The notes: generated from the letters alone by a model not told the origin. Positions 1-7,877 are shown, counted from the first letter of the stretch. The stretch: DNA of 64,000 nt from Altererythrobacter ishigakiensis (GCF_001663155.1 NZ_CP015963.1:2318001-2382000); one strand, 5' to 3'. Program-made: numbers and translations.

Positions 1-2
1 CG

Positions 3-290
3 CTGTTGATGGCGGGCCTTGATGGTATCACCAACAAGATCCACCCGGGCGAGGCAATGGACAAGAACCTCTACGACCTGCCACCGGCAGAGCTCGCCGA
101 AGTTCCGACCGTGTGCGGCAGCCTGCGTGAAGCACTCGAGGCACTCGAAGCCGATCACGAGTTCCTTCTGAAGGGCGACGTCTTCACCAAAGACCAGATC
201 GATGCCTATGCCGAGCTGTTGTGGGAACAGGTGATCCGCACCGAAACTACGCCATGCCCGGTCGAATATGACATGTATTACAGCGCGTAA
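3..290 (+). CDS. glnA: Type I glutamine synthetase, C-terminal part (5' truncated)
   Basis: This is the last ~95 codons of a gene that starts before the window. The enzyme makes glutamine from glutamate, ammonia and ATP and is the entry point of nitrogen assimilation. The fragment begins in the conserved stretch LLMAGLDGI and [16 protein letters not shown]. The tyrosine of NLYDLP, encoded at 72-74, corresponds to the adenylylation site of the bacterial GSI-beta type (Tyr397 in E. coli), so control by GlnE is likely. The C-terminus ([10 protein letters not shown]) is typical. A strong hairpin terminator follows at 317-348, so glnA ends its transcript here. Identification is secure; the start lies outside the window. 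Confidence 0.96.
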   Translation: MLMAGLDGITNKIHPGEAMDKNLYDLPPAELAEVPTVCGSLREALEALEADHEFLLKGDVFTKDQIDAYAELLWEQVIRTETTPCPVEYDMYYSA

Positions 291-316
291 GCAGAATTTA
301 CATTTCGCAATAAGAA

Positions 317-348
317 AGGCCGTCCGGAGCGATCCGGGCGGCCTTTTT
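317..348 (+). terminator. Rho-independent terminator of glnA
   Basis: An AGGCCG-CCGGA arm pairs with TCCGG-CGGCCT across a short loop and is followed by five T residues (344-348). It lies 27 bases after the glnA stop. Confidence 0.9.
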
Positions 349-360
349 CTTACGGCAACA

Positions 361-387
361 AACGACCCAGTTCCTGACGGACGTTTT
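361..387 (+). repeat. Possible degenerate end of the dispersed intergenic repeat
   Basis: The sequence AACGACCCAGTTCC followed by GACGGACG resembles the conserved right end (AACGACCCAATTGC-GGACATT) of the repeat copies at 957-1086 and 5450-5487. The match is short and could be chance. Confidence 0.3.
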
Positions 388-491
388 TGTTTAGGTGAAA
401 GCCAATTAGTCCGGAGCGCCAATTTCAAGCGTCTGGCAAGAGCCTCTCACCCACTGATGTCAGGTTGCGTGAACGCAAGATCAAGGTTGTA

Positions 492-866
492 TCAAATCTG
501 AAATTTAGTGGGGTGAGGCCAAATGTCCTGCTCTGGCCGATCGAATTGGAGCAATTCAATCAATGCGCCTCCGTCCATGATGAATGCGACCGTCACATGT
601 TCAACTAAGCTGGTTGGACCAAACACAACTTCCTTGCCATCGACGGCTTCGTGAACATCTTCGACTTCGAAGGCAACGTGCGGCATCGATTTGATGATGT
701 CAGGCAATGTATTGTCGGGATCGAAGTTATGCCACTCGACACCATATGGGGTATCAAAGTATCCGCTGCCATGAATCTTCAAGGCCGGGCTGTGATCCTC
801 GTCCGGCAATTTCCTATCAGTAGGAATTCCTACATGGTGGAATTTCAATGTCTGCATGCTGCTCAT
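492..866 (-). CDS. VOC-family (glyoxalase/bleomycin-resistance fold) protein
   Basis: A 124-aa protein with the hallmarks of a single vicinal-oxygen-chelate domain. It has an N-terminal FHHVGIPT strand, a central PHVAFEVEDVHEAV strand-helix, and a C-terminal FIMDGGALIELLQF strand whose glutamate matches the position of a metal ligand in the family. The first His pair could supply another ligand. Members act as lyases, dioxygenases, isomerases or antibiotic-binding proteins; the substrate cannot be told from sequence. It stands alone, facing away from glnA. The ATG at 866 has only a weak ribosome-binding site (an alternative ATG is at 857). Family assignment is good; function is unknown. Confidence 0.75.
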   Translation of the reverse strand: MSSMQTLKFHHVGIPTDRKLPDEDHSPALKIHGSGYFDTPYGVEWHNFDPDNTLPDIIKSMPHVAFEVEDVHEAVDGKEVVFGPTSLVEHVTVAFIMDGGALIELLQFDRPEQDIWPHPTKFQI

Positions 867-1214
867 CGCTTAATTTGACTACCTATCTCTCTTAGCGCGT
901 TGACTGATTGAGATCGAGCAGAGTTGATGCGATAGGGCACGACCTTGACGAGCGGGATGTCTGCTTTCCACACCAGAAGCTGACCGCGTTTAGACAAATT
1001 GCTGCGCCTGAAAGCCGACTGGCAGCTCAGTCACCTGTTCTGACAAGACCGGACCGGCTGGTAACGACCCAATTGCGGACATTCGGCAATGCGATCTAGG
1101 GCTCCCACTTTGTGCTTAGGAGCGAGCAAAGGTGGTGTCGCATCGCTGGCCGCCCAGACACAGGGCGGCCTAACAGGAAGCTACAATGAGGCCGCCATCC
1201 CTCCCAGATCGGAC
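867..1214. other. 348-bp gene-free stretch holding a dispersed repeat and an inverted repeat
   Basis: No open frame here has a ribosome-binding site and protein-like composition. It holds repeat copy A (957-1086). It also holds a perfect 8-bp inverted repeat, GGCCGCCC at 1148-1155 and GGGCGGCC at 1163-1170 with a 7-nt loop, 45 bases past the stop of the cupin gene. The hairpin has no T-run on either strand, so it is not a classical terminator, though it may stabilise or end the cupin transcript. Confidence 0.5.
957..1086. repeat. Dispersed intergenic repeat, copy A (~130 bp)
   Basis: It begins with ATGTCTGCTTTCCACACC and ends with TAACGACCCAATTGCGGACA. The same two end motifs occur the same distance apart at 3014-3135 and 4418-4545, and the right end alone at 5450-5487. 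The middle is poorly conserved. It codes for no plausible protein. Confidence 0.6.
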
Positions 1215-2183
1215 TTATTCGCCGCCCTGAACGTTCTTGCGGAATTCGTAGTCGCGGTGCCACGCATTCAAGTCTTGAAGATAGGTCGGGTATGAAGTTC
1301 CGAAAGCGAAGTCAGAGTTATCCCCGTAGAGAACCAGAATGCCTTCGAGTGGTTGGTCACCGTCATTGACGATCCGGTGCTTCACGAATTGGGGGATGAA
1401 GATGCTCATGCCCTCTTCAATTTCGACGGGGCCATCGTCACTATAAAGCGTGGCCTTGCCAGAAGTGACAACAAAGAGGTTTGGCATCTGGCCAAATTCC
1501 ATGCGCGGGTCATCGTTCGCCACTTCCTGCGGCCCGATGCTGAAATGCATCACACGAAAACCCTTCATCATATGCAGGGCGGTCGCCTGCGCGCCGTGGG
1601 TCATTAATGAGTTGTCGCGCCCAAAGCGTGTGATCTGCGGCTTGCCCTTGGTGAAGAAGTGGGAGAGAGCAATGTACATGTCGCCTTCGTCGCCGGATGT
1701 CGATTTGAAGCCTTCCATGTCGCGCGTTTCGACCCCCACGCGGTCACTACCAAAGCTTTGCATGGCAGCGGTGCCGGCGTTGACCTCGCCCGATGCGATC
1801 TTCTCGAGCACATCCAAGCTGGCGATCTCGAAATACCATGTCGGCTCGCTGGGAGCTCCCCGGTTAAGCATTACATCGTGAGGCCCAAAGCTATGGTCGG
1901 TCAGCCGGCCGCGCTCAGAAGCCGTTTCCTTGTGCTTAACGTCGACGCTCCACCATTCCTGACCGAGTTTGATCCCGAATTTGGAATCGAGCGCCATTGG
2001 ATCGTTCCGGTAATCGGCAGCTAGTTCGCGCAGAATTGCCTCTGCACGCTCCCTCTGCGCCTCACTGATCGAATCAACACTTTCGACCTGATTGTTGTGC
2101 TGAGCCATGGCCACTCCCGTTGTCGCCGCACCGGTCATTGCGAATGCAGTGAGTCCTGACAGCATGATCGATTTGAGACGCAT
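1215..2183 (-). CDS. Exported cupin-domain protein
   Basis: A 322-aa protein. I start it at the ATG at 2183 because AAGGAG lies just upstream and a signal peptide follows directly (MRLKSIML, a hydrophobic run, then VAMAQ at about residues 24-28); the longer frame adds only 14 unlikely residues. The C-terminal third has a cupin-like beta pattern: FVVTSGKATLYSDDG, then EIEEGMSIFIPQFVKHRI, then EGILVLYGD. The PQFVKHRI histidine could bind a metal or ligand, but the usual multi-histidine motif is incomplete. The N-terminal two thirds are unrecognised. The gene lies downstream of a TetR gene in the same direction, with its own palindromic operator candidate (2238-2253) next to a TATAAG -10-like box. 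It is probably the regulator's target; the substrate is unknown. Confidence 0.65.
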   Translation of the reverse strand: MRLKSIMLSGLTAFAMTGAATTGVAMAQHNNQVESVDSISEAQRERAEAILRELAADYRNDPMALDSKFGIKLGQEWWSVDVKHKETASERGRLTDHSFGPHDVMLNRGAPSEPTWYFEIASLDVLEKIASGEVNAGTAAMQSFGSDRVGVETRDMEGFKSTSGDEGDMYIALSHFFTKGKPQITRFGRDNSLMTHGAQATALHMMKGFRVMHFSIGPQEVANDDPRMEFGQMPNLFVVTSGKATLYSDDGPVEIEEGMSIFIPQFVKHRIVNDGDQPLEGILVLYGDNSDFAFGTSYPTYLQDLNAWHRDYEFRKNVQGGE

Positions 2184-2237
2184 AATCCACTCCTTCCGTA
2201 TTGGTGTAATACTGAGGCAATACACATACGTCTTATA

Positions 2238-2253
2238 TTAAACAAGCGTTTAA
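2238..2253. promoter_or_regulatory. Candidate TetR operator before the cupin gene
   Basis: TTAAAC-AAGC-GTTTAA is a perfect 6-bp inverted repeat with a 4-bp spacer. It abuts the tetR stop codon and, read on the minus strand, sits directly upstream of a TATAAG box (2237-2232). A near-identical palindrome lies before tetR itself at 2916-2931. Confidence 0.65.
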
Positions 2254-2254
2254 T

Positions 2255-2905
2255 TTATGGGCCAGCGGCCTTACTACGCAACGCGCGGGAGAACATCGAG
2301 GCTAGAGTTTCCGTGAAGGTATCGAGATCGGGGGTGCTCATTGGGCGGTCCAGCTTGCCCACAGTGGCTTCACGCATCCGGGTCGCCACAGTGAAATGAA
2401 TAAGTGGGCCGACAATGCTAAGGTGAACAATCTGCGGGTCCCAGCCGCGTGCCTCGGCGTCCAAAGGCAGTACGTCTAGCACACTCTCAGTCAACGACAT
2501 GAAGCTGCGCAAGGTGTTCGCGGTGTCAGGGTTCAGCAGGCGATCAGGATCCATCTGCTCGCGCAGAATCATCGGCGCGAGATGTGGTTGTGAGGCAATA
2601 GCGCGGGATAGGATTCGAACGAGCTCGCGCTCAGGATAGTTACTTGTCGAAAGGTCCCCTTCCTGTGCCAATCGCTCTGCCTCCGCCACCGCATCAGCCA
2701 AGATCTCATCGTACAGGCCACCCTTCCCCTTAAAGTGGTATGAGACGAGCGCCTGATTACATCCCGCCAGGTCAGCAATATCGCGAACACCCGTGGCGCG
2801 ATATCCGCGCGTCGCAAAAAGCTCGGCACCAGCTGCCTTGATCGTGGCTCGGGTATCAAGTGTGCGTTGCTGGGTCGCGCGAGTCCGCGTTTTGATGTTA
2901 GCCAT
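2255..2905 (-). CDS. TetR/AcrR-family transcriptional regulator
   Basis: A 216-aa protein. The N-terminal ~65 residues form the TetR helix-turn-helix: RATIKAAGAELFATRGYRAT, then GVRDIADLAGCNQALVSYHF. The rest is the variable ligand-binding domain, with a PHLAPMILREQM helix like that of CecR-type (DUF1956) members. It acts in the cytoplasm, usually as a repressor released by a small molecule. The ATG at 2905 has no clear Shine-Dalgarno sequence. Near-identical palindromes stand 11 bp before this gene and between it and the cupin gene, which suggests that it represses both. The ligand is unknown. Confidence 0.9.
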   Translation of the reverse strand: MANIKTRTRATQQRTLDTRATIKAAGAELFATRGYRATGVRDIADLAGCNQALVSYHFKGKGGLYDEILADAVAEAERLAQEGDLSTSNYPERELVRILSRAIASQPHLAPMILREQMDPDRLLNPDTANTLRSFMSLTESVLDVLPLDAEARGWDPQIVHLSIVGPLIHFTVATRMREATVGKLDRPMSTPDLDTFTETLASMFSRALRSKAAGP

Positions 2906-2915
2906 ACACAGAAGC

Positions 2916-2931
2916 TTAAGCGCACGTTTAA
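2916..2931. promoter_or_regulatory. Candidate autoregulatory operator before tetR
   Basis: TTAAGC-GCAC-GTTTAA is a one-mismatch version of the 2238-2253 palindrome. Both carry the same half-site GTTTAA followed by TTTA on the plus strand. It lies 11 bp upstream of the tetR ATG. Confidence 0.6.
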
Positions 2932-3013
2932 TTTAGGTCAAAGCCAGTACTACCCTCGCTCCTTGGAGGCCACGCCCAACGCCACATTACTATGGGGGCC
3001 TCCGTCGCCCCCA

Positions 3014-3135
3014 GGTCCGCTTTCCACCCCATAAGCCGACCATCGTTGAGTCTTCCCTACCGCCTATGAGCGGTCTTTCTGCCTGGCCTGCTGTGCCGCC
3101 AAAACCAGACTGGCAACTTACCGACCCATTCGGGG
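3014..3135. repeat. Dispersed intergenic repeat, copy B
   Basis: The left end is GGTCCGCTTTCCACCCCATA and the right end CTTACCGACCCATTCGGGGA, matching copies A and C. It fills most of the gap between tetR and the GNAT gene. A 7-bp inverted repeat (GGAGGCC 2965-2971, GGCCTCC 2997-3003) lies just outside its left end. Confidence 0.55.
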
Positions 3136-3164
3136 AAATTGAGGTATAACGGTATTTCTTAAGT

Positions 3165-3752
3165 CTAACCGCGCGGCTCTCTGAACATTGGCGTCATCAA
3201 CGGCGAGCTTGGTGTCTCGATCTTTCCCATCACTTCAAAGCCATGTCGTTCGTAGAGAGAAATGTTTCTCGGGTTAGACGACTCCAGGTAGGCGGGAAGA
3301 CCTTGTTGATCACAAATTTGTAGTGTGTGCTTCATTAGCGCTGCACCCAATCCACGCCCGGTCTGCGATGGGTCAGCTGCGATCAATGGCAGATACCAGC
3401 ATGCTTCGTGCGGATGGAAATCGTCCATCTGCGCAAAAAAGGAGCCGATCTCTTCCATACGCTCCGGTTCAACAGACTCTTCGAAGATAGCTTCAATCGT
3501 ATCACCATCAGACTCTATGCCCGGAGGCAGCCACATTGCTGCGGCGTGTCCACAATCGGTCGTGTAGACAGTAGATTGATCAAAGCCAGCGCCGCCAAAT
3601 GCTACAGTGAAACGTGGCATAACATCGAGGTAGGTTTGGGCATCCGGCCAAATCCATCTAGCGATAGGATCTGCGGAAAAGCCCAATGTGATCGTCTGAA
3701 TGATCGAGGACTGCTCGTTCGCATTAGCTACTTGGACCTTTGGCTTGTGCAT
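3165..3752 (-). CDS. GNAT-family N-acetyltransferase
   Basis: A 195-aa protein. The C-terminal half carries the acetyl-CoA-binding signature: PLIAADPSQTGRGLGAAL (the Q/RxxGxG/A loop) then YLESSNPRNISLYERHGF, a standard motif B for small GNAT enzymes. The N-terminal half (GFSADPIARWIWPD, then MWLPPG) is typical of the subgroup that often sits near stress genes. The acceptor substrate cannot be read from sequence. I start it at the ATG at 3752, preceded by GGGGAGA; the longer frame adds 26 residues without support. It is divergent from the ferritin-like gene at 3913, with 160 bp between the starts. Confidence 0.88.
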   Translation of the reverse strand: MHKPKVQVANANEQSSIIQTITLGFSADPIARWIWPDAQTYLDVMPRFTVAFGGAGFDQSTVYTTDCGHAAAMWLPPGIESDGDTIEAIFEESVEPERMEEIGSFFAQMDDFHPHEACWYLPLIAADPSQTGRGLGAALMKHTLQICDQQGLPAYLESSNPRNISLYERHGFEVMGKIETPSSPLMTPMFREPRG

Positions 3753-3858
3753 GTGGCTATTCTCCCCAATTTGGCGGCCCGGCTCGTTGTTAGCACATGC
3801 TGATGTGAATGTCCGCTTTGGCCCGATCAATAGGCTTCGATTTGTAATTAAATCAGAT

Positions 3859-3901
3859 CTAGGCCTAGTCTTACCGAGTTGTTCAACGGGATATCGATAT
3901 C
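3859..3901. promoter_or_regulatory. Two perfect palindromes in a divergent promoter region
   Basis: CTAGGCCTAG (3859-3868) and GATATCGATATC (3890-3901) are perfect palindromes in the 160-bp gap between divergent genes. The second touches the Shine-Dalgarno GGGAGG of the downstream gene. Operator function is inferred only. Confidence 0.35.
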
Positions 3902-3912
3902 GGGAGGTTACT

Positions 3913-4410
3913 GTGGCTACAGAAGAGTTTAGAGAATGCCTTGTAGACGTTTATTTGGGCGAGCAAACCGGTGAAGTTGCATTTGAGGCGATGCTCGCAA
4001 AAGCGGATACTCCTGAGCAAGAGTACATCATGGGATCGCTCTTACAGTTCGAAACCGAAGGAAAGGCTCTAATGCGACCGTTGCTTTCGAGACTGGGGCT
4101 TTCGATTTTAGATGCCCCACAGGGACGCATCGACGGAGTTGGCGCAAGCGAAAGTATGAATGCGCTGCCTTGGCTTGAACGCTTTGCCGCCATGCGAGAT
4201 ATCGTGAAAGAGAATTACTTGCCCAGGTACCTTGAACTGGCGACTTTGGTTTCAGAACACGAAGATCCTCAAGCCGCCAAACTCGCAAAGTTCATGGGCG
4301 CTCATGAAACCGCTTTGGTCGCCACTGCTGAGAACATCGTTCACGGCCGTGAAGACCCTGCCGCGCCGGTTGTAGCGCTGCTGCATTTTCCGCTCACGCC
4401 TGCACATTAG
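3913..4410 (+). CDS. Small all-helical protein, possibly ferritin-like
   Basis: A 165-aa protein started at the GTG at 3913 because GGGAGG stands six bases upstream; the 71 codons before it in the open frame are Cys/Trp-rich and not protein-like. The sequence is strongly helical with acidic residues at ferritin-like intervals: GEVAFEAML, QFETEGKAL, YLPRYLEL and FMGAHETAL. These could supply the Glu/His ligands of a di-metal site, but the canonical spacing is not clear. There is no signal peptide or membrane segment. It is divergent from a GNAT gene and followed by repeat copy C. I do not recognise a named family with confidence. Confidence 0.5.
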   Translation: MATEEFRECLVDVYLGEQTGEVAFEAMLAKADTPEQEYIMGSLLQFETEGKALMRPLLSRLGLSILDAPQGRIDGVGASESMNALPWLERFAAMRDIVKENYLPRYLELATLVSEHEDPQAAKLAKFMGAHETALVATAENIVHGREDPAAPVVALLHFPLTPAH

Positions 4411-4417
4411 GACTGAG

Positions 4418-4545
4418 CGTCGGCTTTCCACCCCATTAGCGGACTAATTCGGGCCACCCAACGTAACCTGTGAGCCGATTGTCGGCTTTTCCAGCGCGAT
4501 GCCCGAAAGCTGACCAGCCGCTCACGACCCAAATCCAGACTTTGG
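4418..4545. repeat. Dispersed intergenic repeat, copy C
   Basis: The left end CGTCGGCTTTCCACCCCATT is followed by AGCGGAC; the right end is CTCACGACCCAAATCCAGAC. Length and end motifs match copies A and B. It starts eight bases after the stop of the helical protein gene. Confidence 0.6.
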
Positions 4546-4669
4546 ATAACCCAGCACCCTTATCTCAGAGCCGCTGTCTCCCTTTATCCAATCAGCAGCG
4601 TTGCTAATCGCTCGGGTTTGCTAGAAGGTTCCAACCCTTCAGGGTCGCGTTCTGGAGAAGGACAGACGC

Positions 4670-5443
4670 ATGGGCGACGTTAGAGGCAAATCTATTCTGG
4701 TAACCGGTGGCACATCTGGACTTGGCGCTGACATGGCGCGAATGTTTGGAAGCCGAGGCGATAAAGTTGCGATCACTGGTAGGCGTAGCGAGCGTGGCAA
4801 GGCGGTTGTCGAAGAAATCAACAATGCCGGTGGCGAAGGCTTATTCATCCAAAACGACATCATGGATGGGGAAAGCGTCGATCAAGTGATAGCCGCCGTT
4901 GTCGAGCGATTTGGCAGGCTAGATGGTGCCGTGAATAATGCTGGAATCTCCGGCGCCCCATTCACCCGCTTCGCAGACATGACTGACGAAGTCTGGGATG
5001 CGGTTATAGCAACCAATCTGACTGGTGTTTGGCGATGCATGCGGGCAGAAATTCGAGCGATGCTGAAAACTGGTGGCGGCTCCATAGTCAACATTTCCTC
5101 GATCTACGGACTAGTAGGAAGCGATGTCGGCCATGCAGACTATGCTGCAAGCAAACATGGGGTAGTTGGCCTCACCAAGAGTGCGGCTATCGACTATGCG
5201 AAAGAGAATATACGCACCAATGCCATCTGCCCCGGCTACTGTCATTCGGAGATGGTCGATCCGGTTGTTGAGCAACAGCCCGAACTCACAACCCCTATTA
5301 TCGCCCGTCATTCCGCAATGGACCGACTTGGTCATGGTTACGAGATCGCTGAGACAGCAGTCTGGCTGCTATCTGACGCTTCAAGTTTTGTGAATGGCGC
5401 AGCAATCCCGGTCGAGGGTGGTCCGTCTCAACGGCTTTTTTAG
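4670..5443 (+). CDS. SDR-family NAD(P)-dependent oxidoreductase
   Basis: A 257-aa classical short-chain dehydrogenase. The cofactor motif TGGTSGLG (residues 13-20), the NNAG motif near residue 90, a serine in SIVNISS and the YAASK catalytic Tyr/Lys pair are all present. ITGRRSER after beta-2 favours NADP(H) rather than NAD, a family rule of thumb. The substrate (a hydroxy- or oxo-compound) is unknown. It is preceded by GGAGAAGGA and stands alone between repeat copies C and D, so it has no operon context. Confidence 0.88.
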   Translation: MGDVRGKSILVTGGTSGLGADMARMFGSRGDKVAITGRRSERGKAVVEEINNAGGEGLFIQNDIMDGESVDQVIAAVVERFGRLDGAVNNAGISGAPFTRFADMTDEVWDAVIATNLTGVWRCMRAEIRAMLKTGGGSIVNISSIYGLVGSDVGHADYAASKHGVVGLTKSAAIDYAKENIRTNAICPGYCHSEMVDPVVEQQPELTTPIIARHSAMDRLGHGYEIAETAVWLLSDASSFVNGAAIPVEGGPSQRLF

Positions 5444-5449
5444 CTCAAT

Positions 5450-5487
5450 ACAGACGTTCAGCTAACGACCCAATTGCAGACAGTGGC
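5450..5487. repeat. Dispersed intergenic repeat, copy D (right end only)
   Basis: GCTAACGACCCAATTGCAGA closely matches the right end of copy A. The left end motif is missing, perhaps lost with the sequence now occupied by the SDR gene's 3' end. Confidence 0.5.
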
Positions 5488-5613
5488 CTCATCGAGAAGT
5501 TTTGCTCCGCAATCCGGGAAGAATTCGCACGCTGGAACAAAGCGGGCGATCGCGTGCTGAAAGGGCTGATCCGGCGAAGACAGGCCGAGGCGCGCGTCTA
5601 CGCAAGCGCTTGA
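5488..5613 (+). pseudogene. Possible 3' remnant of a gene, cut at a repeat end
   Basis: A 41-codon open frame without its own start codon runs from the edge of repeat copy D to a TGA at 5611. Its translation (LIEKFCSAIREEF, then ARWNKAGDRVLKGLI, then RRRQAEARVYASA) looks like a genuine charged amphipathic helical protein end, unlike the other frames here. I do not recognise the family. It may be the tail of a gene interrupted or deleted at the repeat boundary, but a stretch this short could be open by chance. Confidence 0.35.
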
Positions 5614-5622
5614 GACGAGATC

Positions 5623-6456
5623 CTAATAGTCTTCGAGCCGGGGCTGCTTGCCGTCTTTCCCGCTTGGGTTGGGTACCGGATTACCGGGCTTGGTTGCACT
5701 TGCAATCAAACGCCGGTGCTCTTCCTTGCCGATCCGGACCCAACCGTCACGGGTAAGCTTTTCCAAGGGGCGATAGCGCACCTTGTATTGCATGCGTGGT
5801 GATCCCTCGACCCAATAGCCAAGGTATACAAAGGGCAGACCCTCTGCGGCGGCCCGGCGGACATGGTCAAGGATGATGTAGTCACCCAGACCGGAACGCG
5901 CGCCATGGTCTGCATCGTAAAAGCTGTAGATCATCGACAAACCATCGCTTTGCCGATCGGTCAGGCAAACACCAACAAGGCGGCCCGGTTCACCTGAAAC
6001 AGTTGGCTCTCGGTATTCAATCATCACGCTAGAGACAGGCGTGTGCTCGACCATGTCGGCGAAATCCATCTCGTCCATCGCGGCCATGCCCCCATCTGGG
6101 TGGCGTGCACCCAGATACTGCCGCAGCAACTCGAATTGTTCGTCAGTGGCCCACGGGCGGCATTCTGTCGCGATCAGATCCCGGTTCCGCTTCAGGTTGC
6201 GCCGCTGCGAGTTGGAGGCTTCAAAATCGCTGGCGGATACACGAACTGAAACGCACGCCTGACAGTCGAGACAGCTGGGCCGATAGGCTACGGTCTGGCT
6301 GCGGCGAAATCCGATCCGGCCAAGGGCTTCGTTCAGTTGTTCGGCATGCGGGCCTTTAAGTTCTGTGAACACTTTTCGTTCGCTGCGGCCAGGCAAATAG
6401 GGACAAGGCGCCGGGCTGGTCACATAAAAACGAGGGAAGCGAATTGGCGCCGTCAC
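5623..6456 (-). CDS. bpt: Aspartate/glutamate leucyltransferase or arginyltransferase (N-end rule)
   Basis: A 277-aa aminoacyl-tRNA-protein transferase of the ATE1/Bpt family. It moves leucine (Bpt) or arginine (Ate) from tRNA to proteins with N-terminal Asp or Glu, marking them for ClpS/ClpAP degradation. Seen: the N-terminal CPYLPGR segment, then the cysteine cluster [16 protein letters not shown] near residues 57-72, then the GNAT-like C-terminal half with [17 protein letters not shown] and [19 protein letters not shown]. Length fits the bacterial family. The GTG start at 6456 gives the expected N-terminus ([11 protein letters not shown]). It is preceded by ilvA on the same strand, with 167 bp between. 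Confidence 0.92.
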   Translation of the reverse strand: MTAPIRFPRFYVTSPAPCPYLPGRSERKVFTELKGPHAEQLNEALGRIGFRRSQTVAYRPSCLDCQACVSVRVSASDFEASNSQRRNLKRNRDLIATECRPWATDEQFELLRQYLGARHPDGGMAAMDEMDFADMVEHTPVSSVMIEYREPTVSGEPGRLVGVCLTDRQSDGLSMIYSFYDADHGARSGLGDYIILDHVRRAAAEGLPFVYLGYWVEGSPRMQYKVRYRPLEKLTRDGWVRIGKEEHRRLIASATKPGNPVPNPSGKDGKQPRLEDY

Positions 6457-6588
6457 GAGCTAAACAAGGTCCTTTTATCCTGTCCCACGGAATCGCGCTC
6501 AGGGGCGCGTTAAGACATTGTTATGCCTTTTTGAGCCGCGCGGTAAAAGGTCTTTAACTATAGGGCATGGTTAATATCGTCAGAAGTG

Positions 6589-6622
6589 CCCTGTTTAGAG
6601 CGATAAGCCGTTGCAAACAGGG
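6589..6622. other. Inverted repeat directly after the ilvA stop
   Basis: CCCTGTTT (6589-6596) and AAACAGGG (6615-6622) form an 8-bp stem with an 18-nt loop immediately downstream of the ilvA stop codon. There is no T-run, so it is at best a weak terminator or mRNA-stabilising hairpin. Confidence 0.45.
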
Positions 6623-6623
6623 G

Positions 6624-7877
6624 CTAATTCAACTCGACGAGGTTTACGTTGTAGCCCTTGCCCCGCAGCGAGTTAACCAATGCGTTTAGCTGAGCGCGAT
6701 CACGCGCCTCGCATTCAATGTCCGTAATCAGGCCTTTGGCAGGCAGTGATGTAAAGATTCGCTGGTGGTAAATCTCGATTATGTTGACGTTGTGGGCGTT
6801 GAATTCCTCCATCACCTTGAACAACGCACCCGGGCGATCCTGCAGCTTCACGCGCAAACGCGCCAGCCGCCCCTGCCGGGTTAAGTCACGCAGCAAAACG
6901 TTAGCCAGCAAGCGCGTGTCGATATTGCCACCGCACAAAACCAGGCCAACCTTCTTGCCAGCAAATTTCTCAGGATTTGCGAGAACTGCTGCAAGCCCCG
7001 CCGCGCCAGCACCTTCGACAACCGTCTTTTCGATCTGGAGCAGCAATGAAACCGATTTTTCCAGTGCGCGCTCATCAACCAGAAGGATTTCATCAACCAA
7101 CTCGGCGACGATTTTGGACGTGAATTCGCCTGGTGCCTTTACAGCGATTCCCTCTGCCAGAGTATCGCCGCCGCATTCCATCTCTTCGCCGCGCACTCTG
7201 GCGTACATTGACGGGAACAGCTCAGCCTGAACGCCGATCATTTCCACGTCCGGATTAAGCGTCTTGGCCACTGTCGCCATGCCAGACATCAAACCGCCAC
7301 CGCCGATCGGCACGACCATGCAGTCAAGATCCGGCTGCTCCTCGAGCATTTCGAGCGCGACAGTTCCCTGCCCCGCAGCAACCAATGGATGATCGAACGG
7401 GTGCACGAAAGTCAGTCCGCGTTCCTGCTCCAACTGCCGCGCATAGGCATAGGCATCGTCAAATGTCTCGCCATGGAGCACAACATTCCCGCCTACACTC
7501 TCAGTCTGCATGACCTTAACCATCGGTGTGGTTCGCGGCATCACGATTGTAACCGGCACGCCCAGCCGCGTTCCGTGATAGGAGAGCCCTTGACTATGAT
7601 TTCCGGCAGAGGCCGCGATAACGCCGCGCTCTTTCTGCTCATCGGTCAGATGCAGCAAAGCGTTGAGCGCTCCGCGTTCTTTATAGGCTGCGGTAAACTG
7701 CAAGTTTTCGAACTTCAGCCAAATCTCGCAACCAGCAATCTCAGACAACGTAATCGAATGCATCATGGGCGTGCGCACGATGGCGCCCGCAATTCTCTCG
7801 GCCGCAGAGCGGACATGATCAATCGTCAACGCATTGCGCGCTTCAGCTTCGCTGGCAAAGGCCGGTTGGCTATTCAT
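6624..7877 (-). CDS. ilvA: Threonine ammonia-lyase (threonine dehydratase)
   Basis: A 417-aa PLP enzyme that deaminates threonine to 2-oxobutanoate, the first step of isoleucine synthesis. The PLP lysine lies in FTAAYKERGALNAL near residue 66; the glycine-rich phosphate loop GGGGLMSGM and the ASAGNHSQG segment are typical. The last ~90 residues form one ACT domain (LQDRPGALFKVMEEFNAHNV), as in the single-ACT class. It is divergent from the HIBADH-family gene at 7984. Biosynthetic (ilvA) versus catabolic (tdcB-like) use cannot be settled from this window. Confidence 0.93.
   Translation of the reverse strand: MNSQPAFASEAEARNALTIDHVRSAAERIAGAIVRTPMMHSITLSEIAGCEIWLKFENLQFTAAYKERGALNALLHLTDEQKERGVIAASAGNHSQGLSYHGTRLGVPVTIVMPRTTPMVKVMQTESVGGNVVLHGETFDDAYAYARQLEQERGLTFVHPFDHPLVAAGQGTVALEMLEEQPDLDCMVVPIGGGGLMSGMATVAKTLNPDVEMIGVQAELFPSMYARVRGEEMECGGDTLAEGIAVKAPGEFTSKIVAELVDEILLVDERALEKSVSLLLQIEKTVVEGAGAAGLAAVLANPEKFAGKKVGLVLCGGNIDTRLLANVLLRDLTRQGRLARLRVKLQDRPGALFKVMEEFNAHNVNIIEIYHQRIFTSLPAKGLITDIECEARDRAQLNALVNSLRGKGYNVNLVELN

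Noticed and set aside
1148..1170. GC-rich hairpin after the cupin gene, considered as a terminator.
   Set aside because: There is no T-run on either strand; kept only as an inverted repeat in the gap description.
3700..3912. 71 extra N-terminal codons of the helical protein at 3913.
   Set aside because: They cover the divergent promoter region and the GNAT start, and a strong GGGAGG/GTG start lies at 3913.
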